From Unio delphinus (Eukaryota > Mollusca > Bivalvia > Unionida > Unionidae): 64,000 nt of DNA. Where the stretch lies: NCBI GenBank assembly GCA_029339505.1, contig JAQISU010000182.1:4067501-4131500 (forward strand). The letters are read 5' to 3'. The position numbers and the translations under genes are program-made. Shown in pieces: positions 28,320 to 39,115 of this stretch. The notes beneath the pieces were generated by a model. That model was not told where the DNA came from and did not search any database. It was given only the letters and a program-made list of their open reading frames with translations. Position 1 is the first letter of the stretch. Every line of letters starts with the position of its first letter.

Positions 28320-31004
28320 GGGTAAAGTGCATCCTTGTTTACATTCCATCCTACATGTACAAAAATAAGAATTTTTCTAAGAACTGGCACAAAAGCTAGA
28401 AAAAATTCACAATGGTTAAATTTAAACTGAATTGATGATAGCATAGACAGAACTGGAAAATTAACGAATATTAACGACAGAGGACAAAAGATTTAAAGAG
28501 AAAATGGAATTTATAATGAAGGCATACAAACATTTCGTCAGAAACAGAAGACTTTTTATGCCTAGGGTGGGATATACTTTCAAATATAACAGGAATAAGT
28601 GGAATAGGATTGACAAATTTTGGGGACACTATTGGAAAGTAATAAATATATAAAAGCATGAAATATCAGCTATATAAATTTCGGATCATACACTAATATA
28701 ACTAGAAATAGGGTAAAGAAAAATAAAATTTGGAAATGGACAATTGAAGATAAATTATAACATTTTAGAAAACATAGATGGGGGGAATTAAATAAAACAT
28801 ATAAAAATTCTTAACAGATGGAATTTTCGACATAAATAAAAATTCGGATACTTGAAAACGGATAACAAAAGAGCAACTTAATTCGAAACTAAGGATAGAA
28901 AAAATAGCATGGAAAAAAGCAATATGAAACCTAATAAAAGCATGTAAAACACAGAGCATGAGAAACACTACAGGAAACTTTAAATAACATTAAATGATAT
29001 GAACATAAAGGGAGGGAAATTAAGGCAGGTAAATTTACTAAATTGTACAAAAATGCAGATTAGCTATATAAAAGAGAAGAACTAAGCCGGGGGGGGGGGG
29101 GGAGAGAAAATCTTGGACTCGTTGAATATTGAAGTAGAAGGAGCAACAAAAGACATATAAAAAATACTAAAACACATACGCGACTATTATGAAGAACTCT
29201 ACACATCGCAATCAAATTGACGAATATTTACAAGAGACAACATTCGCGACGATATCCTCAGAAATTAAAAATGTATGTGAGGATATCGTCATGCAAGAAG
29301 AAATTATAGAAACAATAGGGAACTTTGGTAAAAACCAAATCTCTTTCTGGGCTTTCCGCAGTATTCTGTATAAATTAGGTGGAGAGCAGTCGCCAGTATT
29401 TGAATGGTTCTATTATAATACTGCACTAGGCAATAAGAAAATGACAATAAGCATGAGGGAAGGGATTATAACTCTAATATACAAATGTAAAGGAGATAGG
29501 GAGGAAATTTTAAAAAGCTTTAGGCCCCTCTAACGCCATAATATGGATTGTATAATCATTAGCAAAATATTAGCAGAGGTGATAAAAAAAGACTAGATTG
29601 GATAATAAACATACAACATAACATATTAAGCAGTATAACGAGTATATAACATACACAAAGAACTGGCCAGTGGAGTACCATGGTACTATTTGACCAGGAG
29701 AAAGCTTTCGACAGATTAGAACAAAACTACTTATACAAAACGTTAGAAAATTTTGGATTTGGAAACACAATGTCCAAAATTGCACTTAAAGCCTGTACAG
29801 ACACATAAACTCGTACATACAGGTAAATGGGGCTAGGACAGAAAAAGTGACATAAAGAGATCTGTAAAGCAAGGGTGTCCACTATCTATGTTATTATATA
29901 CAATAGCGATATGAACTACGTATATAAATAAGACTCAACAAATAAATAAAGATAGTAAAGTTCCAAATATAAGAGAAGATATTAAAATGCTACAACACGC
30001 AGATGGGTGCATAAACGTTGTACAAAATTAAAATTCCTACATGAAACTCATACAGTAATTTCAAAGATTTTGAAAGGTATCGGAGTAAAAAATAAACACC
30101 GAGGTATTACTACTAGAAAACTGAAGAAGCGAACTACATGATTACCACTCCCAGTAAATAAAGACAAAGTCAAGACCATGGAGTCTTTATTTGATTAAGT
30201 TGATGAAAAAGAAAACCAAACAATATTCAGGAAACAATTAAAGAAAACTTGAAAATATGGGCACTGACGCCAATCTGCCTAATGAAACTGGCACAAGAAG
30301 CCAAAAAGTAGATATGTGTGCACTTAAACTACATTCCAAAAGTGCTAGACACTAAAAATTAACATTTCTAAATAATAGATAACGAACTTATAACATACTT
30401 AAAGGCAATATATGTTTAAGAGAAAAAGGAACACTACATAACCAAAAATAAATTATACAAACACGGAATGAGGGTGAAGTAGGTCTCGCCCTCCCAAACC
30501 CTGTTCTTATTAAATACACCAAGATTCTAAACAGATTTAAGGAAAATAAAGCAGAGCCATAATACCTTGGTATGGACTCTATATATTGTATTTTGGATTC
30601 TCTATGAAGCAGAAAAAAGACATATACAAATAACAGGATAACAAAATTGATAGAAGTGGCACGAACATTAAGATCAATAGAGGAACTACTAAATAAATAA
30701 AGAGAGAGCACCGAACTATTGGAAAGAAACACAAACACAACATACAAATGGATAACAAACAACACAGTAAATAGGTCAAAAGCAAAGTAGAACATGAAAA
30801 CATAAATATTAAATGGGGTAGGGCTTTAGGACACTGAATCAAGTTAGGGTCGCTTACGTTACAAAGCCTCCTATTTAAATGCATACATAATGCGTAGTTG
30901 ACGGAAGAGGTTGCAGCGAGACGGCATATAATCAGAGTATTGCCAAAATGTCCACTGTGTAAAAATAAAGAAACTTTGCAAAGAATGAGTAGCTGAGAGG
31001 GGAA
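28320..31004 (+). mobile_element. L1/Tx1-like LINE, heavily decayed
   Basis: Plus-strand pieces in shifting frames resemble an L1/Tx1-clade ORF2. At 29430-29530 the frame reads KKMTISMREGIITLIYKCKG, the block before the reverse transcriptase palm. Near 29690 a DQEKAFDR-like motif is visible although split by mutations. Near 29870 is a G-C-P-L-S-M-L-type block, and near 29990 a KMLQHAD block where the FADD motif region of this clade lies. Near 30480 an EVGLALPNP block and near 30955 a Cys-x-x-Cys-Lys segment match the C-terminal region. There are many stops, so it is inactive. The 5' limit is a guess. Confidence 0.75.
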
Positions 31005-31130
31005 TCGGACAATCTCTTATTGGGTTAGATTTCGAGCAAACATTTTAGAGCTCTGTCATAGTAAGGCATACAAATTTTAGAGCTTTGTTTATCAAATTAA
31101 GGCTTTCTCAAAACCCAAAGAAACAAAATG
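31005..31130 (+). repeat. End repeat of viral copy L
   Basis: About 125 bp that aligns, in the same orientation, with 55566-55690 at the left border of copy R. Shared words include TTTTAGAGCTCTGT and, after a short gap, AAGGC/GAGCC followed by TTCTCAA. Each copy holds two hairpin-like units (arms such as AGCTCTGTTTG and CAAACGGAGC in R). It lies just outside the first structural gene, so I read it as the terminal repeat of the element. Confidence 0.6.
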
Positions 31131-31233
31131 TCCAAAAACAAGACTAAGGCTTGTTACGAAACCGAAACACAGACGCAATTTTGTTGATGTGGTTTTGTTA
31201 TTTTTACGAATAAAATCAAATAATATAACAATA

Positions 31234-32038
31234 ATGGTAGGAGTATCGTTAACAGCTAGACTGGTTCGAGAGCAGTTAGAAGCAATAATGAGATTTATCC
31301 ATGTTAGAGATTCTGTCAAACAAAAACTTAAACAGCGACTGGATGCTCAAGTCGATTTTGCAATACGTGCTGAACAATTATTCAAACCTGTTACTATGGC
31401 TACTGAGAAGGGTTTATTGGAAGATATTAAATATGAAGAACGAGGAAAACTGGCTATTCTTCCCAAAATATCGAACTAATAGCGAGATTTAAAAAAGGTG
31501 TTATTGAACAGCTCAGAAATTTAGGGAAGATGATTTACCCCGTGCAACACGAGCATGTTTGGTACAATAAAAAAATTTTAAGAACCAAAATATGCTACCA
31601 TAAACGATGATAATTTTATTAAATGATAATATCGTGTATATTACAACAAAAAAGCAATCCAGAAATGATGATCAGACATTCGCTAATTTTGTAAGTGAAA
31701 TTGTAAGTCTTGATAAGGAATATAGCTCACAACCTCACCGACAACCGCCACCTTATTTACAGCCTGATCAACTCAAAAATGATGATATTTTAGCAAGTTT
31801 GGTATTTGGACCTGAAGAAGAATTTTATTATGTGCAAGTTACTGGTGAGGGATTTTCTCATTCTGGAACCCAATGCAGTTGTCATATTCTTAATAATGTT
31901 CTCTCTGACATAGAACGATTAGAAATTCTCATCGGGGTTAAGCGAGCTGGAAATAACTCGCATGAAATAATTGACGAAGCTGCTGATATCTGCCGACGAC
32001 TATTTGAAGGTGGTATCATGGATATCGGTGTATATTGA
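31234..32038 (+). pseudogene. Glu-rich structural-module protein relic, copy L
   Basis: Counterpart of the R gene at 62338-63447. The N-terminus (MVGVSLTARLVREQLEA) and the C-terminus (IERLEILIGVKRAGNNS, then ADICRRLFEGGIMDI) are both clear, but they are in different frames and much of the Glu-rich middle is missing. The ATG at 31234 aligns with the R start. It is the first gene after the end repeat, about 100 bp away. Confidence 0.85.
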
Positions 32039-32156
32039 GAATGTATCGATGCACTCGTTAATGATTATCAAACGTGATTAATTGTCCATGACGCCATATT
32101 AGATAAATACTACTTAGATAAGATGATCATACACTAGAACCACAAACAAACCAACC

Positions 32157-32560
32157 ATGACCTACGTAGTATATTCACGATTAAAACATTATAAGATGCA
32201 TTATGGAGATGGTCTCAGGGATGTTTTTAAAGGGTAATTTGCCGGGATGACTCAAAAGAAAAATAGCACCAATCGCAAAACAATTATCGATGAAAGCTAT
32301 TGATGTTATTCGTGATTAGGGTATTAGCGCTGTTGGTGATGTTTTCCGGTAAAGCAATTTCCGCGGCCAAGGAAAAACTAATCACGTTCATTCGACGACA
32401 AAAAAAAAACACAATCGGGAAAACTAAAATTTACGGAGATTATGCCTACGAGTGTTAGCAAACTAATAAATCAAGCGGTGGATCAAACATTACACAATGA
32501 ATAAATGAAGGATTTCATGCTCAGGGGAATATTATTGCAATATGGCAGTGGTAAATGGTT
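32157..32560 (+). pseudogene. pVI-like basic minor capsid protein relic, copy L
   Basis: Begins at an ATG and reads a short stretch with HYGDGLRDVFKG, aligning with the YYGDGLGNTIMGLF region of the R gene at 61786-62289. Further matches (KAIDVIRD-like and SVSKLIN-like pieces) appear in other frames. Several frameshifts and stops. The palindromic insertions found in the R gene are absent here. Confidence 0.75.
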
Positions 32561-32608
32561 TTAATTCCGCACCGAGATCGCGATTTAGATCGAAAAATAT
32601 ATAATAAA

Positions 32609-33548
32609 ATGTTCAAATCTTCGCCCGACACAGCATTGGATATGGATGCCCTAGTGCGCAAAGATGATTCTTTAAAATATTATCAGTTTTATGAGTATAC
32701 AGCAATACAACCAAATGAACGAGGGAGATGTGAACTTCAACTTCACGTCACGAGTAAATATTATCTATCCGCTGAAGCAGTTATTGAATTAGAAGGAGAA
32801 CTTGTAATCAATGTTGATGCTAATACGCCATATCACCCAAATGTCCGAGTTGGTTTTGTCCATAACGTTTGTATGGCATTATTTACTGTCGCTACATATA
32901 TGATTTATAATAGAGAGATTACATATGATCAAAAAGATGTTGATATCGCCACAACATTAGTGAGATTAGCGAGATATTCTGATTATTATAAAAAGCTTGG
33001 TTGGACTATCTATGATGTTCACTAAGGATGTTAATGATCACGCTAAACATATTCAATATACTAGGGTAAATGCAACACGGAATACTGCATCTGATTCAGT
33101 GCCGGCGGTATAAGTGAGTCCACCTGGTGATTGTGATGTCACATATATTAATCCTAATTACAGCTTAGGTTTTGCAACACGTACATTAATGTTGAATGGA
33201 GCGCGTAGATTATTTTCATACGCGATTCCAGTGCATCATACAACTGGATTTCGTTGAAATGTTAGAAAAGTTATCTTTGCAGCTAAACACAGTTATCCTC
33301 GTGCGAAAATGTAATGATAATGATGCAATCTGGCGACATGTTGGTGTTCCTGATGGTAAAGTAAATATAGCAAAACTCTCATTATGGATTCCAGTAATGA
33401 CTCCATCAATCGTCACAAATAAAAAATTACTATCATTTATGGTGGTGATTGCAGAGCAATTGCCGTCATACTCAGTGACAAATCAATGCTACTCGAAGGT
33501 GTTGGTGAACGAATGAGTATAGTTGATACGCCAATAGAAAACATGTAG
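32609..33548 (+). pseudogene. Double-jelly-roll major capsid protein relic, copy L
   Basis: Aligns with the R capsid gene at 59684-61102. The first 140 codons are open and include the shared RxxLQLHVTSKYYLSAEA-type strand. Stops and a frameshift follow near 33020-33110. About 480 bp coding for the central to late part are deleted near 33430, so that the middle of the protein abuts the C-terminal SDKS...EGVGE segment. The intact R gene is 1419 bp and this relic 940 bp. It cannot make a capsid protein. Confidence 0.85.
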
Positions 33549-33596
33549 TGTTTTCCAAAACATGTAGACAATTACATCAGTCACGTCTTAAACAAA

Positions 33597-34040
33597 ATGT
33601 CATATAGTCACGTTAGTGTTGCTCTGACTTCTGGTCAAATTACAAAGTTGCAATCGGATTCAGCTAAAATATGTGGAACTACGATATCGTTAAAACACAA
33701 TCAGATGTCTGGTGGGTAGTATAAACTATCACTGACAGCACGTCAGATTAAGCATTCCCTTGATGCTAGTAAAGATAAACAAAGGTGTTTAGGTTACTCT
33801 CTCTGCGGCCGCGATCAAAGACATGATAAAATCAGGTGGTATATTTCAACTTCTCGCTGCGCTAACATCGCTAATTGCCGTCGCCGCCCCTGCTGGAATG
33901 GCACTAAAGAAAGCGACTGGACAGGTATATAAAACCAGAGACGATCCGTAGAGGGAAAGGTTCTAAGACTACCAGGAAGTCCGTATTATTGTTACAACGA
34001 CGGAAAAGGCCTGCTGGTACCAGGGAAGGTTTACTAGCAT
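33597..34040 (+). pseudogene. PX-like basic protein relic, copy L
   Basis: The ATG at 33597 begins MSYSHVSVALTSGQITKLQS, aligning with the R gene from its MSYSNINVTL start. This supports the shorter start chosen for R. A stop follows Met-Ser-Gly-Gly, and frameshifts disrupt the Gly/Lys-rich C-terminus. Confidence 0.8.
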
Positions 34041-34330
34041 CATTGCCAAATTTTGATTTACTCGATGATGCTAAAGAGTTAAAAAAAAAAAACTTTACTG
34101 GTGATTTTATGCAGATAAATTACCACAACAACCAAACAGCGCTGAACCGGTCTCATTAATCTCGACAACAACACCGCATCTGGAACTCACTGGTACTCAA
34201 CGCTACCGACAGAGATATTGACCGACCCACCAATATGCGGACAAGAAGTAATAAATGTACTTAGCGCTATATCAACATCAGCTAAACCACCCCATAAAAC
34301 CGTACACGAATAAACGGGTAATCGCTTGTT
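34041..34330 (+). pseudogene. Adenain-like protease relic, copy L
   Basis: Matches the R protease in the N-terminal helix (LPNFDLLDDAKELKKKNF), the GTHW block with the catalytic His, and the DPPICGQEV block with the catalytic Cys. About 35 codons including the catalytic Asp region (YFDSYG in R) are deleted, and frameshifts separate the pieces. Inactive. Confidence 0.8.
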
Positions 34331-34349
34331 ACAGAGATCTCAGAGTGTA

Positions 34350-35390
34350 ATGGTTGATATTTACGGGAGAGCTATCTTAAGCTTGAAAAAACCTACCAGG
34401 AAAATATCTGCAACCAAAGATGAAAAAATAATATTAGACGATGAAATATCCGGGATAGTAAACGTTGCAAGTGTGGATCCAAACGAAATAGTCATATTTC
34501 AAGACAAACAAGGGAAATTGAAAACGAGTAATCTTTCCTTGAATGATATTCTAGTTAAATTAATGGATTAACCTAGCGGTGTTTGATTCCACCGGTAAGA
34601 TTAAACCAGTTTTTTTTCCAACTGTGATAGATAATATTAACAATCGAGTAAAAACATCCAGTGACAAAATGATAGGAGATCTCTACATGAACTCGAATAA
34701 AATCACCGCCCTAGGTAATCCAACATTGGACACTGATGATGTGACAAAAAATATGTAGATGTGTTAGACAATCAACTAACGACGCTATATGGCGAGCACA
34801 AAACCACAATTATGCGAGCCAAATATGATATTCATATAGGCGCGTTTGCAAACCTCCGTAGGAAGTTTAGAAAATCGGATGAAACCATGGATAATTTCTT
34901 TGGTACTCCGATAACTGTCCCAATGAAACTTTCTGATATTAAAACTACTATTGATACGATTAAACAAACACAGGACAATATCATTTGTAGATTATCCTGC
35001 TATCGCGACCCGGCTTGATAAAATTAAACAAACACAGGGCAATATCATTGCTGATTTTCCTGCTATCGTGACCTGGCTTGATAAAATCAGAGTACCACAT
35101 AAACAAAATATCAATACCGTGTACTCAATAAATTATGAGTCTTTCATCTGGACGCCTCAGATGAACACCACTGGAGTGTTTGCAGATGCTAAAGTTATCT
35201 ATAGATTATCTCTGGTTTCGCCGTTACAGTTTAATGTGTCATGGAATACATCTACTACAGTTAATACTGCAAATTGCAATAATAGAAAACGAAAAAGCTG
35301 AATTATTTACAATAACCCCCCTCAGTGATAATTTGGCATCAGCGTCATTTCACATACTACGTAGAATTTGTAATTGATTTAAGTAAATAG
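34350..35390 (+). pseudogene. Fibre-like protein relic, copy L
   Basis: Counterpart of the R gene at 57630-58661. The first 73 codons are open (VDIYGRAILSLKKP, then DPNEIVIFQDKQGKLK). Later pieces share the SFIWTP and YRLSLVSP strands and the end FVIDLSK. Two nearly identical 66-bp tandem copies lie at about 34958-35090 inside the coiled region. Several frameshifts. Confidence 0.85.
34958..35090 (+). repeat. 66-bp tandem duplication inside the L fibre-like relic
   Basis: The block starting ATTAAACAAACACAGG and ending GGCTTGATAAA occurs twice in direct succession, with a few substitutions. R has one equivalent segment. Confidence 0.8.
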
Positions 35391-35399
35391 TATCTCAGT

Positions 35400-35830
35400 A
35401 TGTCCAACAACATCGATATGATCAGGTCGGTGGGTTTCAAACTAAACTAAAAACTATTACTGACGAATATACAACGAAGATTAAAGAAAATACCGCAGGC
35501 GAATTGCCAGTGTTGTCGTTATTGTACATTCGGTTTCAAGTGTAATTGCTGGAACGAGGGTATTGTTATCAACGGTAGCAGCGCTGGCGCCTGTTGTTGT
35601 CACAATTTGTGTGTCATCGGCCACAACAATTACAAGGATTCTTATCATCATTAAAAGCAAATATCCAGATGCAGTCACAATAAACTACACGAATATATAA
35701 GTTAGTTACATATTGCATCAGCCGCGTATTCCCAATTGTCATCACTGATATCATCTAGTCTGGATGACACAACAATATGAGATAACTAATTCGTTGCCAT
35801 GATGAACATCTACCACACATCAACATCAAA
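35400..35830 (+). pseudogene. Two-helix membrane protein relic, copy L
   Basis: Aligns with the R gene at 57000-57557. Visible pieces, in several frames, are HRYDQVGGFQTKLKTITDEY near 35420, a hydrophobic Val/Ala-rich stretch at about 35510-35660, and a C-terminal SSLISSSLDD-like piece near 35750. Broken by frameshifts. Confidence 0.7.
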
Positions 35831-35862
35831 ATCAGAAAAACAATACAATAGTAACAACAACA

Positions 35863-37270
35863 ATGACATCAACAACGGAATAACTTCAATGAATAGCCAT
35901 AAACACATCCCCGCAAAAGACAACCATGATCGCAATAATATCATCAAGCTCTGAATTAAGTGTCAATTTTCCCGCTGCGTTATCAGTATACGAAATCGCG
36001 CTAGCAAAATTATGATTATACCATAGTTGGCTAACTATTAGATCAAAATCATTCGGTGGTCAGCAACCGAATAAATTGTTGGTGTTTGCGAGTAAAAAAG
36101 AATCACGAAACTCCAGATTGGAATATTGTTTCCTTGCAATCCGGGACTTACCAAGTCGAACATATCAATAATGAATTCCAATGTAGTAAAAATCCATTAC
36201 TGGAAAAGAATCAAAAATCGCTATAACAGTTCATGAACCAGCACTATCAGCCGCGAATGAGATAACCTCGCCTTGGTATCTCGTAGATATATACTAGAGT
36301 TCTATCAGAACTGTGCTAGGATAGCCTGAAATTTCTCCTCGGACACCTTCACAAATACCTGATCCAGTGAAACCTGATTATGCCACAGACGTGAAAAATG
36401 TTATAACACAACCAGAGTGCCGAGAAACACTTTCCGGTATTGAATTTATATCTGATAATGGTAATTCGATAAGATTTGTTGATAAATTTATCGAGTATAA
36501 CCAAGATGGTTTTCTTCTTCGAGAGGGTTGTCTTACATTTCTTTCAGACACAACTACTCATAAACTCACACGCACATTTAATAAATTAAAGAATTTATTT
36601 GCGAGTATCACACAGCATTATTCTTATGACCTAAAAAGCAGATCATCGAAACAATTGAGCATTTAAATCAGATCATAGAAGATATCGAGCATATTAATGG
36701 AGAAATTCGAAACACAGTAATCAATGAAAAGTATTGCAAACGCTACAAATCAAGAGAATTATCGTATTATACATTTCTTAGTTATTTCAAAATAACCGAA
36801 CAACAATTACTAACATTTGTAATAACCCAACTTGCAACCAAACAACTAAAGAAAACACACAGTGATCTTATCAAAGACAACTTTCCTAAATGACTTGCCA
36901 CAGAGAAAAAAACAACACCACAGACGATTATCCTCAAACATTATAATAACCCAGACAATGGTGGGAGGCATATTGCTCCTCAAAACATTAATATATCTTC
37001 AATGACTGCAGTAAATCTAGTATGTGATGTTATTGACGGAAGTTACCAAATAAATCTCGGAAAAACAAATCAAGCCCAGTAATACATTTTATGTACGTTT
37101 GCACTGTTCCAGTTGGATTTTTAATCATACATGAACATGCGAATTCAGTGTATATGACATGTCATAATGATTTATTAACGAGAATTAATTTTAAACTCAT
37201 TTACCAATCCAAAAATCTGATTGATTTGGGTGGGGAAATATTGCAAATTAGTCTGTATGTGAAATCCTAA
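35863..37270 (+). pseudogene. Penton-like minor capsid protein relic, copy L
   Basis: Counterpart of the R gene at 55760-57094. Conserved pieces are SSELSVNFPA at the start, FGGQQPNKLLVFA, GGRHIAPQNINIS and LVCDVIDGSYQINLG, and a C-terminus ending VKS then stop. The central segment (for example 36367-36666) is open for 99 codons but shares little sequence with R. The stop codon overlaps a small hairpin at 37262-37277. Confidence 0.85.
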
Positions 37271-37277
37271 AGGATTT
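37262..37277 (+). terminator. Hairpin at the end of the L structural module
   Basis: AAATCCT-AA-AGGATTT overlaps the stop codon of the penton-like relic. It has the same type (7-bp AT-rich stem, loop of 2-3 bases) and place as the hairpins after genes in copy R. Confidence 0.4.
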
Positions 37278-37424
37278 TCATCCTAAAGAATTTTCCATCT
37301 TAATTTTTCCCATCGTAAGACTTCCCATCGTAAGATTTCAGTGTTATTTTACTTCTGCGTTGCGCGTATGAAAAATAAAATAATAACACTGATTTAGTTT
37401 TGCTTCCTGGTAGCATATTTTTAA

Positions 37425-37792
37425 CACAAAGGACAACACGCTATGTTTCGGTTTGAAAAATTTCTTTTAACGGTCGAACACTGGAATTTATGACTTTTTT
37501 AAATTCATGTTGCTGTGATCAATAACTTCTTATTTTCTCTACTGCAGTAAATACAGGTACGAAGTTTTCAATTTCGCTATTTACAGCATATGATGCGTTA
37601 ATGGCTTGTTGTATTCCCTTCATAAAAGAGTAATGTGACGGTAGGACGTATCGATTTCTACGAGATATGTACACTAAATATTGAAAGTCAAAAAGGATTT
37701 TATCACAATTCAATTTATCTTGTAGTTGTATTCCTTGACTTTTTTAAATCTGTAATAGCAGAAATTATATCATTGATATTTTCATAATTCAT
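37425..37792 (-). pseudogene. Small conserved gene relic, copy L (counterpart of 63619-64000)
   Basis: A minus-strand frame at 37519-37713 (DKILFDFQYLVYISRRNRYV, then VPVFTAVEKI) aligns residue by residue with the partial gene at the right edge of the window. Similarity continues past a stop to HEFKKVINSSVRPLKEI. The likely start is ATG at 37792. Function unknown. It lies between the structural module and the replication genes and points against the structural genes in this copy. Confidence 0.8.
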
Positions 37793-37799
37793 TATATAA

Positions 37800-38655
37800 T
37801 AATATATATCTTCAATATATAAAATATGAAATATATCCCAAAAAAATTGTAGTCAATCTTGACCAGTTTTCAGTGACGACGATTCAATCGCAATTTGTTC
37901 TAAAGTGTCATCGACATCTTATCACACCTAAAGATATACATATATACATAAACGTCCCATATCAACTTATAAGATGCCATTGACATCCTAGAAGTCCACA
38001 TGTCTCATATATAAAGGTACAATCTACATTCCTTTTAAGGTGTCATAGACATGCCAAACAACAGTTCAGAACCTCAAGTGGGGTGGGTGGTGAAACACAA
38101 CATATAAGGAAGAAACAAACCCTATATGAGAATTTACAAAATGCTAGAAATTCAATAGGACAGATGATTCAAGCATACAAAATAGTATCTCCCAAAAAAC
38201 TGCATTATAAGCTGTGTATTTTTTTCTGTTGAACGTTTTGAGCTTGGGGAGGGCCCCAACTATATATAGAAAGAACCTCCGACAAATTGATAATAATGCC
38301 TGCCTCGAGATTTGAACGCTGGTCCCCTGGACGAGATATAACCACGTTACCGATTACGCTAAATGTCCAAATCTACTAGTATATATTTTGAAATTACTAT
38401 ATAGTTACTGAGACATATACAGAATATACACCCGTAGTTAAATTCGTAGACTATGAAAACGAACATAACAATCATATATTTGTACTTAACAGTTTAAAAA
38501 AATCAAATTTTGCTATACAACTGTGAGTTATGTCTATTTTACAAATAACGGAAATTCTATCTGCGTAGTTCTGAGAAGGGGAGTACTCTATCACATACGC
38601 ACACACATATCCCTGGTGGAGTTATCTCCCGTTGGTAATACGATACATATGTATA

Positions 38656-38697
<42 letters not shown>

Positions 38698-38746
38698 ATC
38701 TTTTTCATGAAATCTCTTTGAAAGCGCGTAATTTTGTATTTTCTCT
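37800..38746. other. AT-rich spacer within copy L
   Basis: No viral gene was recognised. It holds a tRNA-like element (38297-38371) and an (AT)n tract at 38648-38691. Part of it may be later insertion into the viral copy. Confidence 0.4.
38297..38371 (-). mobile_element. tRNA-derived SINE head or tRNA pseudogene
   Basis: On the minus strand an A-box-like TTTAGCGTAATCGGT is followed about 45 bp later by a B-box-like GCGTTCAAATCTCG, the internal polymerase III promoter of tRNA genes. Cloverleaf pairing is poor, so a SINE head or old tRNA copy is more likely than a working tRNA. Confidence 0.45.
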
Positions 38747-39071
38747 GCTACACGTCGTACCGTACCGTATTATTTATTGAGAATCTAGTAATATAGTCCT
38801 GGGGTGTTCTTATGACGTTATCACTGACAGAGTCAGGGTAAGAGTCTTTGACTCGTTTATCATAATAGCGCTTAAGCTCCCTGCATTGCTTACCACCACA
38901 CTGGAGGCACACCTGTGTCTTTTCGCGTATTCCAGCACCACGTCGTATAAAATGTAACGGATCTAAGCTTCCTCGTCGGACACACTATGAATATTTAACA
39001 CAAAATTCGTTTCTGCACGATTTATTACAAACGGGCACTGATCCTATCACCAGCCATTTACAGCGATTCAT
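38747..39071 (-). pseudogene. Cys-rich putative zinc-binding protein relic, copy L
   Basis: The minus-strand frame from ATG 39071 runs about 105 codons with one internal stop. It has Cys clusters CNKSC, FC, and CLQCGGKQC followed by a basic helix (KRYYDKRVKDSYP). I do not recognise the family. The Cys spacing suggests one or two zinc sites. It is divergent from the polymerase gene with only 44 bp between starts, so the two probably shared a promoter region. Confidence 0.55.
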
Positions 39072-39115
39072 TATATATATAAATTCTTTTTTTAAATACT
39101 TTTTTTAATTATAGC

